This document shows, piece after piece, positions 54,101-62,082 of a DNA stretch of 64,000 nt; the first letter of the stretch is position 1; each line of letters begins with the position of its first letter. A program made the translations under genes and the position numbers. The notes under the pieces were generated by a model, which saw only the letters and a list, made by a program, of their open reading frames with translations, had not been told where the DNA came from and searched no databases. The stretch is from Flavobacteriales bacterium (GTDB lineage Bacteria > Bacteroidota > Bacteroidia > Flavobacteriales_D > Crocinitomicaceae): positions 1 to 64,000 of the forward strand of contig JADFAL010000047.1 in NCBI GenBank assembly GCA_015665275.1, given 5' to 3'.

Positions 54101-54220
54101 CAAGCGAAAGCATATAGAAAAATCCGCGTTACCGCCTTGAACTATGGCAAATGCCCAGAATGGCATCTTGGCGCAGGAAATGACACATGGTTGTTCGTTG
54201 ATGAAATTGTATTGAAATAA
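51155..54220 (+). CDS. GH92 alpha-mannosidase with C-terminal carbohydrate-binding-type domains
   Basis: 1021 residues. Signal peptide (to NVYAQ), then the GH92 family: YVNPFIGTGGHGHTYPGASA, FGMIQLSPDTRYDG, HTHLSGTGVSDYGD, LWDTYRATHPLFTL, GNEDCGQMSSWYVLSSLGFY. The last two carry the catalytic acidic residues of the family. C-terminal extras are a chitobiase-like Ig fold (EIYFTTDGSDPKTSK) and an F5/8-type-C-like domain. GH92 enzymes are calcium-dependent exo-alpha-mannosidases that trim N-glycans or mannan. No lipobox or T9SS tail, so probably periplasmic. It pairs with the ROK kinase. Confidence 0.94.
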   Translation: MKNWNVVLLCAFMACNVYAQIPQLQKASDKAQSMIDTPNSAFSEGKLQYVNPFIGTGGHGHTYPGASAPFGMIQLSPDTRYDGWDGCSGYHYSDEVIYGFSHTHLSGTGVSDYGDLLVVPQHGSPRLDPGYKVEDGYGASFSHDEEKATPGFYSVHLKEPDIDVRLATATRAGIHEYTFNIEKGKKFILLDMDHRDKIVATDMSAPDKNTVQGYRISQAWAQRQEFHFYLKTDVPFQKARMILKKGRHKMLLIFPKDTEKVTLRVGISAVDIDGAKANLDKEIPHFELDKVQKATESQWRNELIKIQFQSGDKEVMTNFYTGMYHSFLNPNVFSDVDGRYRGYDGNIHELPSDSKNNYTVFSLWDTYRATHPLFTLTQVQRTNDFIRTFLRQFDQKGTLPIWELAGNETGCMIGYHSVSVIADAYTKGIQDYDAKEAIKAMIATSLRDELGKLEYGSQGFLGVSNEPESVSKTLEYAYNDFCIAEMIADYHQKSGTNSYDKDLAEYRKRSMSFINLYDPSSKFMRARRSGTWFSPFDPAEVNFNYTEANSWQYSLYTPHAVGVHTELLGGKDSLEVWLDRLFTTPSDLAGRHQVDITGLIGQYAHGNEPSHHMAYLYNYTNAPEKTAKYIHQISSTLYTNAPDGLSGNEDCGQMSSWYVLSSLGFYQIAPGRPYYDFGTPLLNDAMIQFGRRKLRIKAKHESKNSKYIDKIVLNGKELKQRYISHEQILEGGNLEYFLTDQPSENYRSYTIAPTIDEVPENFVPVPYRIQTERVFEDNTLVTLKTPVPAEIYFTTDGSDPKTSKTTRKYGSHSIFIPSPEDIEGPITIPAPDIYVDKTSTVKAFAKDSSGNESAVVSMDLVKKNPNISIEIKSEYANQYAAYGDLTMIDGIRGGNEYRTGDWQGYWAQDLQFELTFKAPRTVSAIALGCLEDTKSWIFLPNAVVFEGSTDGINFEIIGINKLIHTATEVKPSKIFDFDIQLEQAKAYRKIRVTALNYGKCPEWHLGAGNDTWLFVDEIVLK

Positions 54221-54266
54221 TTATCAGAAAGTTGGTATTTTAGCCAGCGAAAAATTAAAACCAAAT

Positions 54267-56417
54267 ATGAAACAATTCAAATTTGCAGTACTTGCAATTG
54301 TATTCCTCGCAGGATCATTCGTTTCCCGCGCTGACGAAGGAATGTGGCTCCCTTTCTTACTAGGGCGTAACTACGAAGACATGAAAGCTCATGGGTTGAA
54401 CCTAACACCAGAGCAGATTTATGATATCAATAATGCTTCCTTGAAGGATGCAATTGTTTCCTTCGGTGGATTCTGTACCGGTGAAGTAATTTCTGACAAA
54501 GGTTTGGTACTAACCAACCATCATTGTGGGTACGATGCGATTGCTGGTGCATCAACTTCAGAGAACAATTATCTGGATAATGGTTTTTGGGCAAAGAACC
54601 ACGGTGAAGAAATTCCAATTCAAGGGCTTTCCGTAACATTCATCGTGAGCATGGAAGACGTTACCGAAACGGTTCTTGCGAATTTGAACGACAATATGAC
54701 TGAGGACGAGCGTAAGGAAGAAATAGACAAGGTGCGCAAAACACTAATTGCTGACGCTACCGATGGAACGATTTACACTGCCAGCGTAAAATCTTTCTTT
54801 GAAGGAAACGAATTCTACCTTTTTGTTAAGAAGAAGTACACCGATATTCGTTTGGCAGGTACACCTCCACAATCCGCAGGAAAGTACGGAGGAGATACGG
54901 ATAACTGGATGTGGCCACGTCATACTGCTGACTTTTCAATGTTCCGTATTTATGCAGATGCCAACAACGAACCTTCTGATTATAGTGATAGTAACGTTCC
55001 AATGAAGCCGAAACACTCCTTACCAGTAAGCTTGAAAGGTGTGGAAGATGGTGATTACGCCATGATTCTTGGGTTTCCAGGATCTACAGACCGTTATTTG
55101 AGTTCATGGGGAATTGAGCAAGCAGTGTCATTGGAACAGCCGAAGCGTGTTGATATCCGAGCGAAGAAATTGGACATCATGAAGAAGTACATGGATATGG
55201 ATACAGATGTTCGTTTGAAATACTCTTCAAAGTATGCACAGGTTGCGAACTACTGGAAGTACTTCATTGGTCAAACAGAACAAGTAAAGAACAATGATGT
55301 CATCGGAAAGAAGCAGGCAATAGAAGCTGACTTCGCTGACTACATGAAAAACAAGCGATTGAACTTTGATATCATGGGGGCCATGAAAACGTATTACGAA
55401 GCGACAAATGACGCTGTGTATATCAATGCTTATCAGTCGGAGTTCTTATTCCAAGTAGATGCAATCATCAACGTAATTCGCTACAAATTCTGGGCTGAGG
55501 CCATGGTAGACGAAGATCCGGTGATGAATCAGCGTGCAGGAATGATGGCGTCTTTCTTCAAACCTCAAGTTATGGAGTTCTTTGAAACCAGTCACCTTGA
55601 AATGGAGACGGAAATTGTACACGAAGTATTGGCAATGTATATCAACGATATTCCTGAAGAGCAACACGGAGAATATGTTGGAAAGATAGCTGCTAAAAGA
55701 CGCAAGGGTGTAGACAAATTCATGAAGAAAGCCTTGAAAAAGTCCATCTTCTTTAACAAAGAGAAATTTGAAGCGTTTGCGAATGACCCAACAATTGAAG
55801 CATTGGAAAAAGACGTGATGTACCAGTTGGTCGTGGATCTTTGGAATTCGGCTGAAGCTGTGAATGAAACTGAAGAGATGAAAAAAGCAGAGGACGACTT
55901 GAACAAGGCAAACCGTCTGTTCGTTTATCACTTGCGTGAAATGAATACAGACAAGAACTACTATCCGAACGCAAACTTTACAATGCGTGTAACTTACGGA
56001 AATGTTCTTCCTTACTCTCCTAAAGATGGAATCACGTACAACTATACTACAACCTTGGATGGTATGTTGGCCAAAGAAGACCCAACGAATCCTGAGTTTA
56101 ACGTTGATCCGCGCATCAAACAAGTGCACAAGAAAAAAGATTACGGACAGTATGCCGATAAAAATGGAGACTTGATCGTAAACTTCCTTTCTAATAATGA
56201 CATTACAGGAGGAAACTCTGGGTCTCCAGTAATTAACGGAGATGGTGAATTGATTGGAACCGCGTTTGATGGAAACTGGGAAGCTATGTCTGGAGACATC
56301 TTCTTTGAGCCCAACATTCAGCGCACAATTTCATGTGACATTCGCTATACGTTGTGGTTGGTAGACAAGTGCTACGGCGCAACGAACCTGATTGACGAGT
56401 TGAACTTAGTAAAATAG
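54267..56417 (+). CDS. S46 dipeptidyl-peptidase, DPP7-like
   Basis: 716 residues: signal peptide (to SRADEG, the Asp/Glu-Gly start of mature S46 enzymes), catalytic His in LTNHHCGYD (residues 85-86), Asp region in TDNWMWPRHTADFSMFR, and nucleophile Ser651 in GGNSGSP. The residue 18 after the Ser is Gly669, the state of DPP7 (hydrophobic P1) rather than the Arg of DPP11 (acidic P1). It cuts dipeptides from peptide N-termini in the periplasm. Its substrates could come from the M36 peptidase. It has a strong terminator downstream. Confidence 0.94.
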   Translation: MKQFKFAVLAIVFLAGSFVSRADEGMWLPFLLGRNYEDMKAHGLNLTPEQIYDINNASLKDAIVSFGGFCTGEVISDKGLVLTNHHCGYDAIAGASTSENNYLDNGFWAKNHGEEIPIQGLSVTFIVSMEDVTETVLANLNDNMTEDERKEEIDKVRKTLIADATDGTIYTASVKSFFEGNEFYLFVKKKYTDIRLAGTPPQSAGKYGGDTDNWMWPRHTADFSMFRIYADANNEPSDYSDSNVPMKPKHSLPVSLKGVEDGDYAMILGFPGSTDRYLSSWGIEQAVSLEQPKRVDIRAKKLDIMKKYMDMDTDVRLKYSSKYAQVANYWKYFIGQTEQVKNNDVIGKKQAIEADFADYMKNKRLNFDIMGAMKTYYEATNDAVYINAYQSEFLFQVDAIINVIRYKFWAEAMVDEDPVMNQRAGMMASFFKPQVMEFFETSHLEMETEIVHEVLAMYINDIPEEQHGEYVGKIAAKRRKGVDKFMKKALKKSIFFNKEKFEAFANDPTIEALEKDVMYQLVVDLWNSAEAVNETEEMKKAEDDLNKANRLFVYHLREMNTDKNYYPNANFTMRVTYGNVLPYSPKDGITYNYTTTLDGMLAKEDPTNPEFNVDPRIKQVHKKKDYGQYADKNGDLIVNFLSNNDITGGNSGSPVINGDGELIGTAFDGNWEAMSGDIFFEPNIQRTISCDIRYTLWLVDKCYGATNLIDELNLVK

Positions 56418-56434
56418 AATCTCATTATATTTTT

Positions 56435-56478
56435 AAAAATCCCCGTTTCACGACTTCGCTCGATGACCGGGGATTTTT
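56435..56478 (+). terminator. Terminator of the DPP7-like gene, with a repeat core in its loop
   Basis: A perfect 11-bp stem, AAAAATCCCCG (56435-56445) with CGGGGATTTTT (56468-56478), followed by further T. The loop (56446-56467) contains a 17-base sequence that matches a second intergenic element at 59778-59794 in reverse orientation with one mismatch. Confidence 0.88.
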
Positions 56479-56488
56479 TTATTGAATT

Positions 56489-57298
56489 ATGCTTTTATCA
56501 CAAATCACCGATCTGAATGAGGACTCCATGGAAACCTATGGGGCCATCTACTCTATTCTTTTCGTAGCGTTCGTCTTTTTTGCCCCATTCACTCTTTACT
56601 ATTTCTTTGTAATACTTAAGGTTAAGAGATGGGAAAATAGTATCCTGCCGCGCAGAGGAGAGAAAAGCGATCACAATTTTGGAATTGCTTACGTGGTACT
56701 GGTAGGAATGCTTCTGAAACAAGACCCACGAGAATTTGAGGCCAAAAACTACTACCTCAAGAAAATAGTAGAAAATCTTTCAGCAGATTCAGTTGACCTA
56801 GAGGCTATCCTTCAGAAAGTACATGACAAAGATGTTCGTGTAAAGCATGTTGCTGCATGGGCCAACGTGAGAATGAGTGACATTGAGCGCGAAGAACTGA
56901 TGTATGCGTTGATTGAAGTAGTTTACATGGACGAAACGCTCATCCGAAAAGAAATGTCTCTCCTACTCGACTTTGTGCGTTATACGCATATTTCTAAGCG
57001 TGATCTCGACAGCATGATGGCATCGCACAAACAAAAATTGGCTCGAGAGGCTGAAAAAGCACGTCAGGCGCAACGAAAACGACGGGAAATTTCTCCATCG
57101 AAAAGTCGGCGTGAGAAAGCCTTCGAAATTCTTGGTGTTTCCCCTTATGCTGGAGAAGATGAAATCAAGCGAGCCTATCGCGAATTGGCAAAAAAACATC
57201 ATCCCGATCGATTCCATGGCAAAGAAGATTCTTTGAGAGATGCAGCTGAAGCACGATTTATTGAAATTCAAAAAGCCTACGAATTAATCACTTCATGA
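56489..57298 (+). CDS. Membrane-anchored TerB-like/J-domain protein, copy 1
   Basis: 269 residues. One transmembrane helix near the N-terminus (residues 21-45), a TerB/DjlA-like helical domain at about 65-165 (YVVLVGMLLKQDPREFEAKN), a charged linker (SMMASHKQKLAREAEKARQ) and a C-terminal J domain at about 205-269 with the HPD motif in KKHHPDRF. This is the DjlA plan: a membrane-bound partner that stimulates DnaK. Its last bases overlap the next gene's ATG by four (ATGA), and the two proteins are paralogues. Confidence 0.87.
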   Translation: MLLSQITDLNEDSMETYGAIYSILFVAFVFFAPFTLYYFFVILKVKRWENSILPRRGEKSDHNFGIAYVVLVGMLLKQDPREFEAKNYYLKKIVENLSADSVDLEAILQKVHDKDVRVKHVAAWANVRMSDIEREELMYALIEVVYMDETLIRKEMSLLLDFVRYTHISKRDLDSMMASHKQKLAREAEKARQAQRKRREISPSKSRREKAFEILGVSPYAGEDEIKRAYRELAKKHHPDRFHGKEDSLRDAAEARFIEIQKAYELITS

Positions 57299-58101
57299 AT
57301 CAAGTACTCTTCATATTAGCAATTGCGGATGACGAAGATCAAAGCTATACGTGGATTTTATGGGGGTTTGCCTTCATTCCAGGGCTTCTGATCTTTGCAT
57401 ATCATGTGATCAAAGCACAACTTTGGGAGCGAAGGTTCTTGCCAAACAGAAGAGATAAAAATACCAGCGCTTTCATGAATGCTTATATCTGTGCTGCAGT
57501 GCTTATAATAAAGCTGGACCGCCGGGATCTGGATGAAAAGAAAGCAGTGTTGCATAAAAAAATGGTGGAGTTGGGGCGTAACCCGCAGGAGCTTTGGAGC
57601 ACATACGATCGTATTTGGAACAACGAGATTAGTGAACGTCGCATAGCGAATTGGAGCAAGCGTAATTTGAGCGAAAAAGAGCGAAGTGATCTCGTTTACA
57701 TGCTTGTTGGCCTCGCTTTTCTAGATGGAGCATTACTTGCCAGAGAATATACCTTTTTGGTGAATCTTATGAAGGCAATGGGACTTCCGCTGCGCGAACT
57801 GAAAGGAATGATGGCTTCTCACAAGCAACGAATGGCGCGTGAAGAAGCACAAAAACAACAAAAACAGCGGCAGTATAGCAAGAAACGGGCTAAGGTTCCT
57901 TCCAAATCAGCCTGGGAACAAGCACTGGAAATACTCGGTTTGAAGCCGAATGCCGATGCTTCTGAAATTAAGAAAGCTTATCGCAAACTCGTGAAAAAAC
58001 ACCATCCTGATCGTTTTTCTGGGCAAGAAGAAGCCATTGTAAAGGCCGCAGAGTCGAGGTTTATCGAGATTCAACAGGCCTACGAAATGGTGAGTGCTTA
58101 A
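57295..58101 (+). CDS. Membrane-anchored TerB-like/J-domain protein, copy 2
   Basis: 268 residues with the same order as copy 1: transmembrane helix (ILWGFAFIPGLLIFAYHVI), TerB-like domain starting AYICAAVLIIKLDRRDLDEK, linker MMASHKQRMAREEAQKQQKQ, and J domain with HPD in KKHHPDRF. The linker and J domain are the most alike (MMASHKQ.. and KKAYRKL/ KRAYREL); the membrane part and TerB domain have diverged. A tandem duplication with division of work is likely. It overlaps copy 1 by four bases. Its DnaK partner is not in the window. Confidence 0.87.
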   Translation: MNQVLFILAIADDEDQSYTWILWGFAFIPGLLIFAYHVIKAQLWERRFLPNRRDKNTSAFMNAYICAAVLIIKLDRRDLDEKKAVLHKKMVELGRNPQELWSTYDRIWNNEISERRIANWSKRNLSEKERSDLVYMLVGLAFLDGALLAREYTFLVNLMKAMGLPLRELKGMMASHKQRMAREEAQKQQKQRQYSKKRAKVPSKSAWEQALEILGLKPNADASEIKKAYRKLVKKHHPDRFSGQEEAIVKAAESRFIEIQQAYEMVSA

Positions 58102-58192
58102 CAAAGTTTAGCAGCATTTCCCAAAAAAGCATAAACAAGCACTAGATATTCCAAAGAGTCGTTTCTTGTTGGAAACCAAAAATCAACTCACT

Positions 58193-59740
58193 ATGAAGCA
58201 GCCAAATTCTGTGCGGGTGCTATTTGTATTCGCAGTTATTTTCGCCTTTTTATTTCATCGGCAAAGTTTAGGATTAAATCTAGTCCTCTTTGAAGGAATC
58301 CTTTTCGGTTGGTTTGCATTCAGCAAACAATTAAAACTTCAGACTTTTTTCGAAAAACTGGTATTTGCGTGCTTGTTGGTAACACTCGGATTTACTATTC
58401 TTCACCACTCCATCTGGAGTTACTTTATACATTTCTCTGTACTTTTCCTGTACATTGGAGTGATGATTGCACCAAGAATGCGTTCTCTTGTGAATGTCAT
58501 CGGTATGTCGTTCAGTAATATTTTTCTGTCCTACAATGAACTGTTCCGAAACAGAAAGGACGATCCGGTCGTGCATACCAAAGAGTCCAAGCGTAAATTT
58601 CAATTCAAACGATTACGCTATTATATCATTCCCGTAGGAATTATTATTCTTTTTGCTACACTCTATGGCTTTGCAAATCCTGAATTTGGGGAATACGTTG
58701 ATGCTGTTTTGGGAGAAGTCTACCAGACCCTCATTTACTTCTTCAAGAATATCGATTTCCTTTGGCTGTTCACATTCTTACTGGGATTGCTCGTCTGTAT
58801 TTTTCTACTCATGCGCAAGAAGAATGAAGTTCTCGAAGATCGTGACACGGCGGCCAATGACGACAAAATTCGAATTCGAAAAAAGCATACTGCCTCAACC
58901 ATGACTGGTTTGAAGAATGAATATCGTGTAGGAATATTTTTGTTCGGTACTTTGAATTTGTTGTTGTTATTGATGAACATTATGGACATCGATCGTGTTT
59001 GGCTGAACTTCGAATTTGAAGGACAGTATTTACAGCAATTCGTGCATTACGGAACCATTGTCCTAATTATTGCCATTATACTTTCCATTGTTCTCGTGCT
59101 TACCTTTTTTCGAGGAAATCTCAATTTTTACAAGAAGAATGTTTGGCTCAAACGCTTGTGCTACCTTTGGCTAGGGCAAAATGCCATCCTTGCCGTTTCA
59201 GCAGCGATACGGAACTTTTATTACATCCAACATTACTCTTTAGCACACAAAAGAATCGCAGTGATGTTCTTCATACTCCTGGTGCTATATGGATTGTTCA
59301 GTGTATTTATTAAAATTCGCGATACTCGATCTAACTTTTATATGCTTCGAAAAAATGCCGTTGCGTGGTTGATCGTCATTACAGTGTCCTCTGGATTCAA
59401 CTGGGACAGAATCATCGCGAAGTACAACTTCAGCAGAGAGGATGGGGCTTTCGTGCATTTAAATTACCTCTCCACCCTATCAGACTCAGCGTTGCCGTAT
59501 TTGGATCAACCACTAGACAAAGTCACAGCGATTGATAAGAAACAAGGCCGTTGGATGAGAGCTTTCAAAAGAGGGTTATCCAGTAAAAGTTACCGAAATC
59601 TATATATGCGTCCAGAAGAATATAGCATGAAAATGTCTTACCGTAAATTGGCATTCCAGTGGAAATGGAAGAAGAAATCTTGGTTGGAATGGAATTATGC
59701 CGAATGGAAGGCTAATCAGGAGATTAAAGAGGGGAAGTAA
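58193..59740 (+). CDS. Polytopic membrane protein, DUF4153/DUF4173-like
   Basis: 515 residues from the ATG at 58193 with about a dozen predicted transmembrane helices in the first 400, a cytosolic loop of about 60 residues (RNRKDDPVVHTKESKRKFQF and following), and the segment VSSGFNWDRIIAKYNFSR near residue 410, the DUF4153/DUF4173 signature. A charged C-terminal tail follows. Function unknown. It lies 90 bases after the J-domain pair on the same strand; the gap has no terminator, so shared transcription is possible. In this phylum such proteins may be envelope regulators, but I cannot support a role. Confidence 0.78.
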   Translation: MKQPNSVRVLFVFAVIFAFLFHRQSLGLNLVLFEGILFGWFAFSKQLKLQTFFEKLVFACLLVTLGFTILHHSIWSYFIHFSVLFLYIGVMIAPRMRSLVNVIGMSFSNIFLSYNELFRNRKDDPVVHTKESKRKFQFKRLRYYIIPVGIIILFATLYGFANPEFGEYVDAVLGEVYQTLIYFFKNIDFLWLFTFLLGLLVCIFLLMRKKNEVLEDRDTAANDDKIRIRKKHTASTMTGLKNEYRVGIFLFGTLNLLLLLMNIMDIDRVWLNFEFEGQYLQQFVHYGTIVLIIAIILSIVLVLTFFRGNLNFYKKNVWLKRLCYLWLGQNAILAVSAAIRNFYYIQHYSLAHKRIAVMFFILLVLYGLFSVFIKIRDTRSNFYMLRKNAVAWLIVITVSSGFNWDRIIAKYNFSREDGAFVHLNYLSTLSDSALPYLDQPLDKVTAIDKKQGRWMRAFKRGLSSKSYRNLYMRPEEYSMKMSYRKLAFQWKWKKKSWLEWNYAEWKANQEIKEGK

Positions 59741-59777
59741 TGAGTTATAAGTAAGAAATGTTGAATATTGAATAACG

Positions 59778-59848
59778 GTCATCGAGCGCAGTCGAGACGT
59801 GAGTTGTAATTAATACCTTCGAGCTGCGACGTACTGAGCTTGCTGAAG
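59778..59848. repeat. REP-like intergenic elements
   Basis: Two short imperfect inverted repeats. The first, GTCATCGAGCGCAGTCGAGA (59778-59797), shares a 17-base core (one mismatch, reverse orientation) with the loop of the terminator at 56451-56467. The second (59817-59848) has arms CTTC/GAAG and AGC/GCT around a TGCGACGTACTGA centre. They lie between convergent genes and look like decayed copies of a dispersed repetitive element. Confidence 0.6.
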
Positions 59849-59909
59849 TGTCAAGAAGCCGAAATAGCGATGCTGAAATCGCGATAAACTTCAATTGTCG
59901 CAGATGCAT

Positions 59910-60941
59910 TTATTTAATGATAAGCTTCTCAGTATGCACCAAATTTGATGATGCATTGTAAATTTGAACAAAGTACACTCCTGCGGTTGTGATTGCTTCC
60001 AAATCAATACTCATCTTATCCGTTGTGAGATTAGCCTCCATTTCGATTTGTTCTAGTCCATTGATTATTTTCAAATTACCGCCCGCTAAATTATCTCCAT
60101 CTACAGTTAATTGGTCTGAAACAGGATTTGGATACACATGAATGGTAGAAAGATCTGATACGGCATGCAAGGATAACGACTCACCGAACAACGAACCAAT
60201 CTCTTGATCCGTCAGCACCCTACTGTAAATGCGAATATCGTCGAGTACTCCGTTAAATGCAGAAGTGTGTTGTGGCGGATCATAAAGCCCAAGGGTTATC
60301 CCCAAACCATTTACAAACAGCGAAGAAGTACATGGATGACTATCTTCAAATTGTCCCTTCACATAGATTTTTATTTCTCCTTCAATAACAATAGCTGTTA
60401 TCATATACCACGTATTCGCTGTCCAAGTATTTGTGGTTGTTCCTACACGAGTTAGTCCAAAAGCATTACAAACGGTTGAGTTATTATTCACGAAGTCGCC
60501 CTGAAGTTCAAAGTTTATTTTTCCGTCATTCGTATTGGGATCGCTATAGCAATTGGAACGATTTATACCTAGAATAAAATGACCATTGACATCTCCTGTT
60601 ATATCCGACTGAAACATAACCTGGTGATCCGACTGATTATCCCAATTATTCCCAGGAGCGACCCAATAATTCACCGTAACACTATTATCCGGAGCCAAAT
60701 TACTATTTAGAATATCTATTCTATCGTCTACACCATCAAAAGCGTATGCGGAATTAGCGTTTCCATAACGATCCATTGTTAAGTTGGGTCCGTTTACTGT
60801 TCCGTTGTTTCCGTTTCCGGTTTCGTCAATTGCGTTGCCATTAAAAGGCATGTGCAATAGTAGGTTGTCAATTGGAATTTGGGCATTTACGGCAAAATGT
60901 ATCGAAATTGTTGCAAGAGCAAAGAAGAAATATTTCATCAC
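59910..60941 (-). CDS. Secreted LamG-domain protein with T9SS sorting domain
   Basis: 343 residues. Signal peptide (to AVNAQ), a LamG/concanavalin-like domain at about 25-240 (LLLHMPFNGNAIDETGNGNN, AYAFDGVDDRIDI, FNGVLDDIRIYSRVLTDQEI), then a type A T9SS domain at about 265-343 (IHVYPNPVSDQLTVDG, ending THTEKLIIK-like). It should be exported and may bind sugars or matrix. The start could also be 60938. Single gene, convergent with the membrane-protein gene across the REP-like elements. Confidence 0.9.
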   Translation of the reverse strand: MMKYFFFALATISIHFAVNAQIPIDNLLLHMPFNGNAIDETGNGNNGTVNGPNLTMDRYGNANSAYAFDGVDDRIDILNSNLAPDNSVTVNYWVAPGNNWDNQSDHQVMFQSDITGDVNGHFILGINRSNCYSDPNTNDGKINFELQGDFVNNNSTVCNAFGLTRVGTTTNTWTANTWYMITAIVIEGEIKIYVKGQFEDSHPCTSSLFVNGLGITLGLYDPPQHTSAFNGVLDDIRIYSRVLTDQEIGSLFGESLSLHAVSDLSTIHVYPNPVSDQLTVDGDNLAGGNLKIINGLEQIEMEANLTTDKMSIDLEAITTAGVYFVQIYNASSNLVHTEKLIIK

Positions 60942-60988
60942 GTGGTTTTGATCCCCTAAAAGTAGGAAAAATCACATTTTAATCGAAA

Positions 60989-62062
60989 TCACTTCATTGC
61001 AATACCAAAATGAGAGTAGATCGGGCGTTCAATTCCGTCGCTATCCGCAGGACGATTGATAATCCCACCCATGTTTCGAACGTACATGCATGAAGAACCT
61101 CCTTGATCGCAAGCCATTGCATCGGAAGCCCCTAATGCCATCAAGATCTTTGCGCAGTCTCTATACGTGAGTCCAGCACTGTAATCCGGACGTTTACCAT
61201 CAACGATCATCAAATACAAGTAGGTTCCTTCTTTATTCACCGCCATCACTGTTCTTGCATAGGGCCTGTCGGAATCGTGCTGAATCAACTTGTTATTCTT
61301 AAGAATATCAAATCGGCCCCAAATGGAGTTGTAGTAGGCATCTTTGTAATCTGTATCTACGAAAGATTCCTCGAAATACTTCGCTTTATTTTCTTTGGAA
61401 ATTCCAATGAAAGGGCGCTTTTTCGTGTCTGCCATCATCACTACTTTGCCATCGGAAACCCAATTTCCAGACCACTCTCCCAATTCACAATCCATGGCCA
61501 TCGTCTCACCTGCTTCTCCGTTGATTGCGAGGATGCAGTTGTTCTTTTCAGCAAACTTTGACGTGAGAAACTTCTTTCCCTTTTTACGGGTAACCTGAAC
61601 GTCTACTGCGGGATGCGTTAAATCTACACGAGCAACAAAACTGACCGCATTAGGATCTTTCTGCGTTATGGTTACCAATTGAATGGCTTCATTAATGGGG
61701 CGCTCGGCCAATTCTGCTCCCGGATACGCATTCTTTAATTCAGTTAAATCATAGGGTGTACCTCCAGAAACCGAAACTCCTGTCATTTGAACCTTTCTGA
61801 TTTTTTCGTTCAAAAACGTCATCTCGGATCGCATGAAATCCATTTTCTTATCAATGATAAGCAGGAGCATAAGGAGTACTAACCCTCCGTTGATGTACAA
61901 GCGTTTTTGTTCGGAAATTCGCTTCAACCATCTTCGACCTAACCAATTGATCGCGACGATAACCACAACTAGCAATAGTAACAAGGCATACAAGGGCAAA
62001 TCCATGAGGCGCCATGTCACCGAGATTAAGTTGTCGATAAGATTATTAATGAAGTTTCCCAT
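60989..62062 (-). CDS. Membrane-anchored phosphodiester glycosidase (NAGPA-like)
   Basis: 357 residues. Two N-terminal transmembrane segments (LYALLLLLVVVIVAINWLG and LYINGGLVLLMLLLII) precede a phosphodiester glycosidase domain at about 130-355 (CILAINGEAGET, YARTVMAVNKEGTYLYLMIV, GLTYRDCAKILMALGASDAM, CDQGGSSCMYV). The family cleaves phosphodiester-linked sugars. The active side would face the periplasm. A TACCTTTG box lies 12 bases upstream of the ATG, within the 3' end of the SRPBCC gene. Confidence 0.85.
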   Translation of the reverse strand: MGNFINNLIDNLISVTWRLMDLPLYALLLLLVVVIVAINWLGRRWLKRISEQKRLYINGGLVLLMLLLIIDKKMDFMRSEMTFLNEKIRKVQMTGVSVSGGTPYDLTELKNAYPGAELAERPINEAIQLVTITQKDPNAVSFVARVDLTHPAVDVQVTRKKGKKFLTSKFAEKNNCILAINGEAGETMAMDCELGEWSGNWVSDGKVVMMADTKKRPFIGISKENKAKYFEESFVDTDYKDAYYNSIWGRFDILKNNKLIQHDSDRPYARTVMAVNKEGTYLYLMIVDGKRPDYSAGLTYRDCAKILMALGASDAMACDQGGSSCMYVRNMGGIINRPADSDGIERPIYSHFGIAMK

Positions 62063-62074
62063 TCAGAATATCAG

Positions 62075-62082
62075 CAAAGGTA
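62075..62082 (-). promoter_or_regulatory. Promoter -7 box of the phosphodiester glycosidase gene
   Basis: TACCTTTG on the minus strand, an exact TAnnTTTG match ending 12 bases before the ATG. A TTTG (62100-62097) lies 14 bases further upstream, slightly close for a -33 element. Confidence 0.5.

Noticed and set aside
55446-56129. 227-codon frame antisense to the DPP7-like gene
   Set aside because: Long only because the sense gene avoids certain codons; sequence is rich in Phe/His/Cys and the sense protein is conserved here.
56489-58101. J-domain/TerB pair as a tellurite-resistance or phage-defence island
   Set aside because: No other Ter genes are present; membrane anchor plus J domain fits DjlA-like chaperone partners better.
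59741-59909. Possible CRISPR or structured RNA in the repeat-like spacer
   Set aside because: Only two short dissimilar inverted repeats, no regular spacing and no cas genes in the window.
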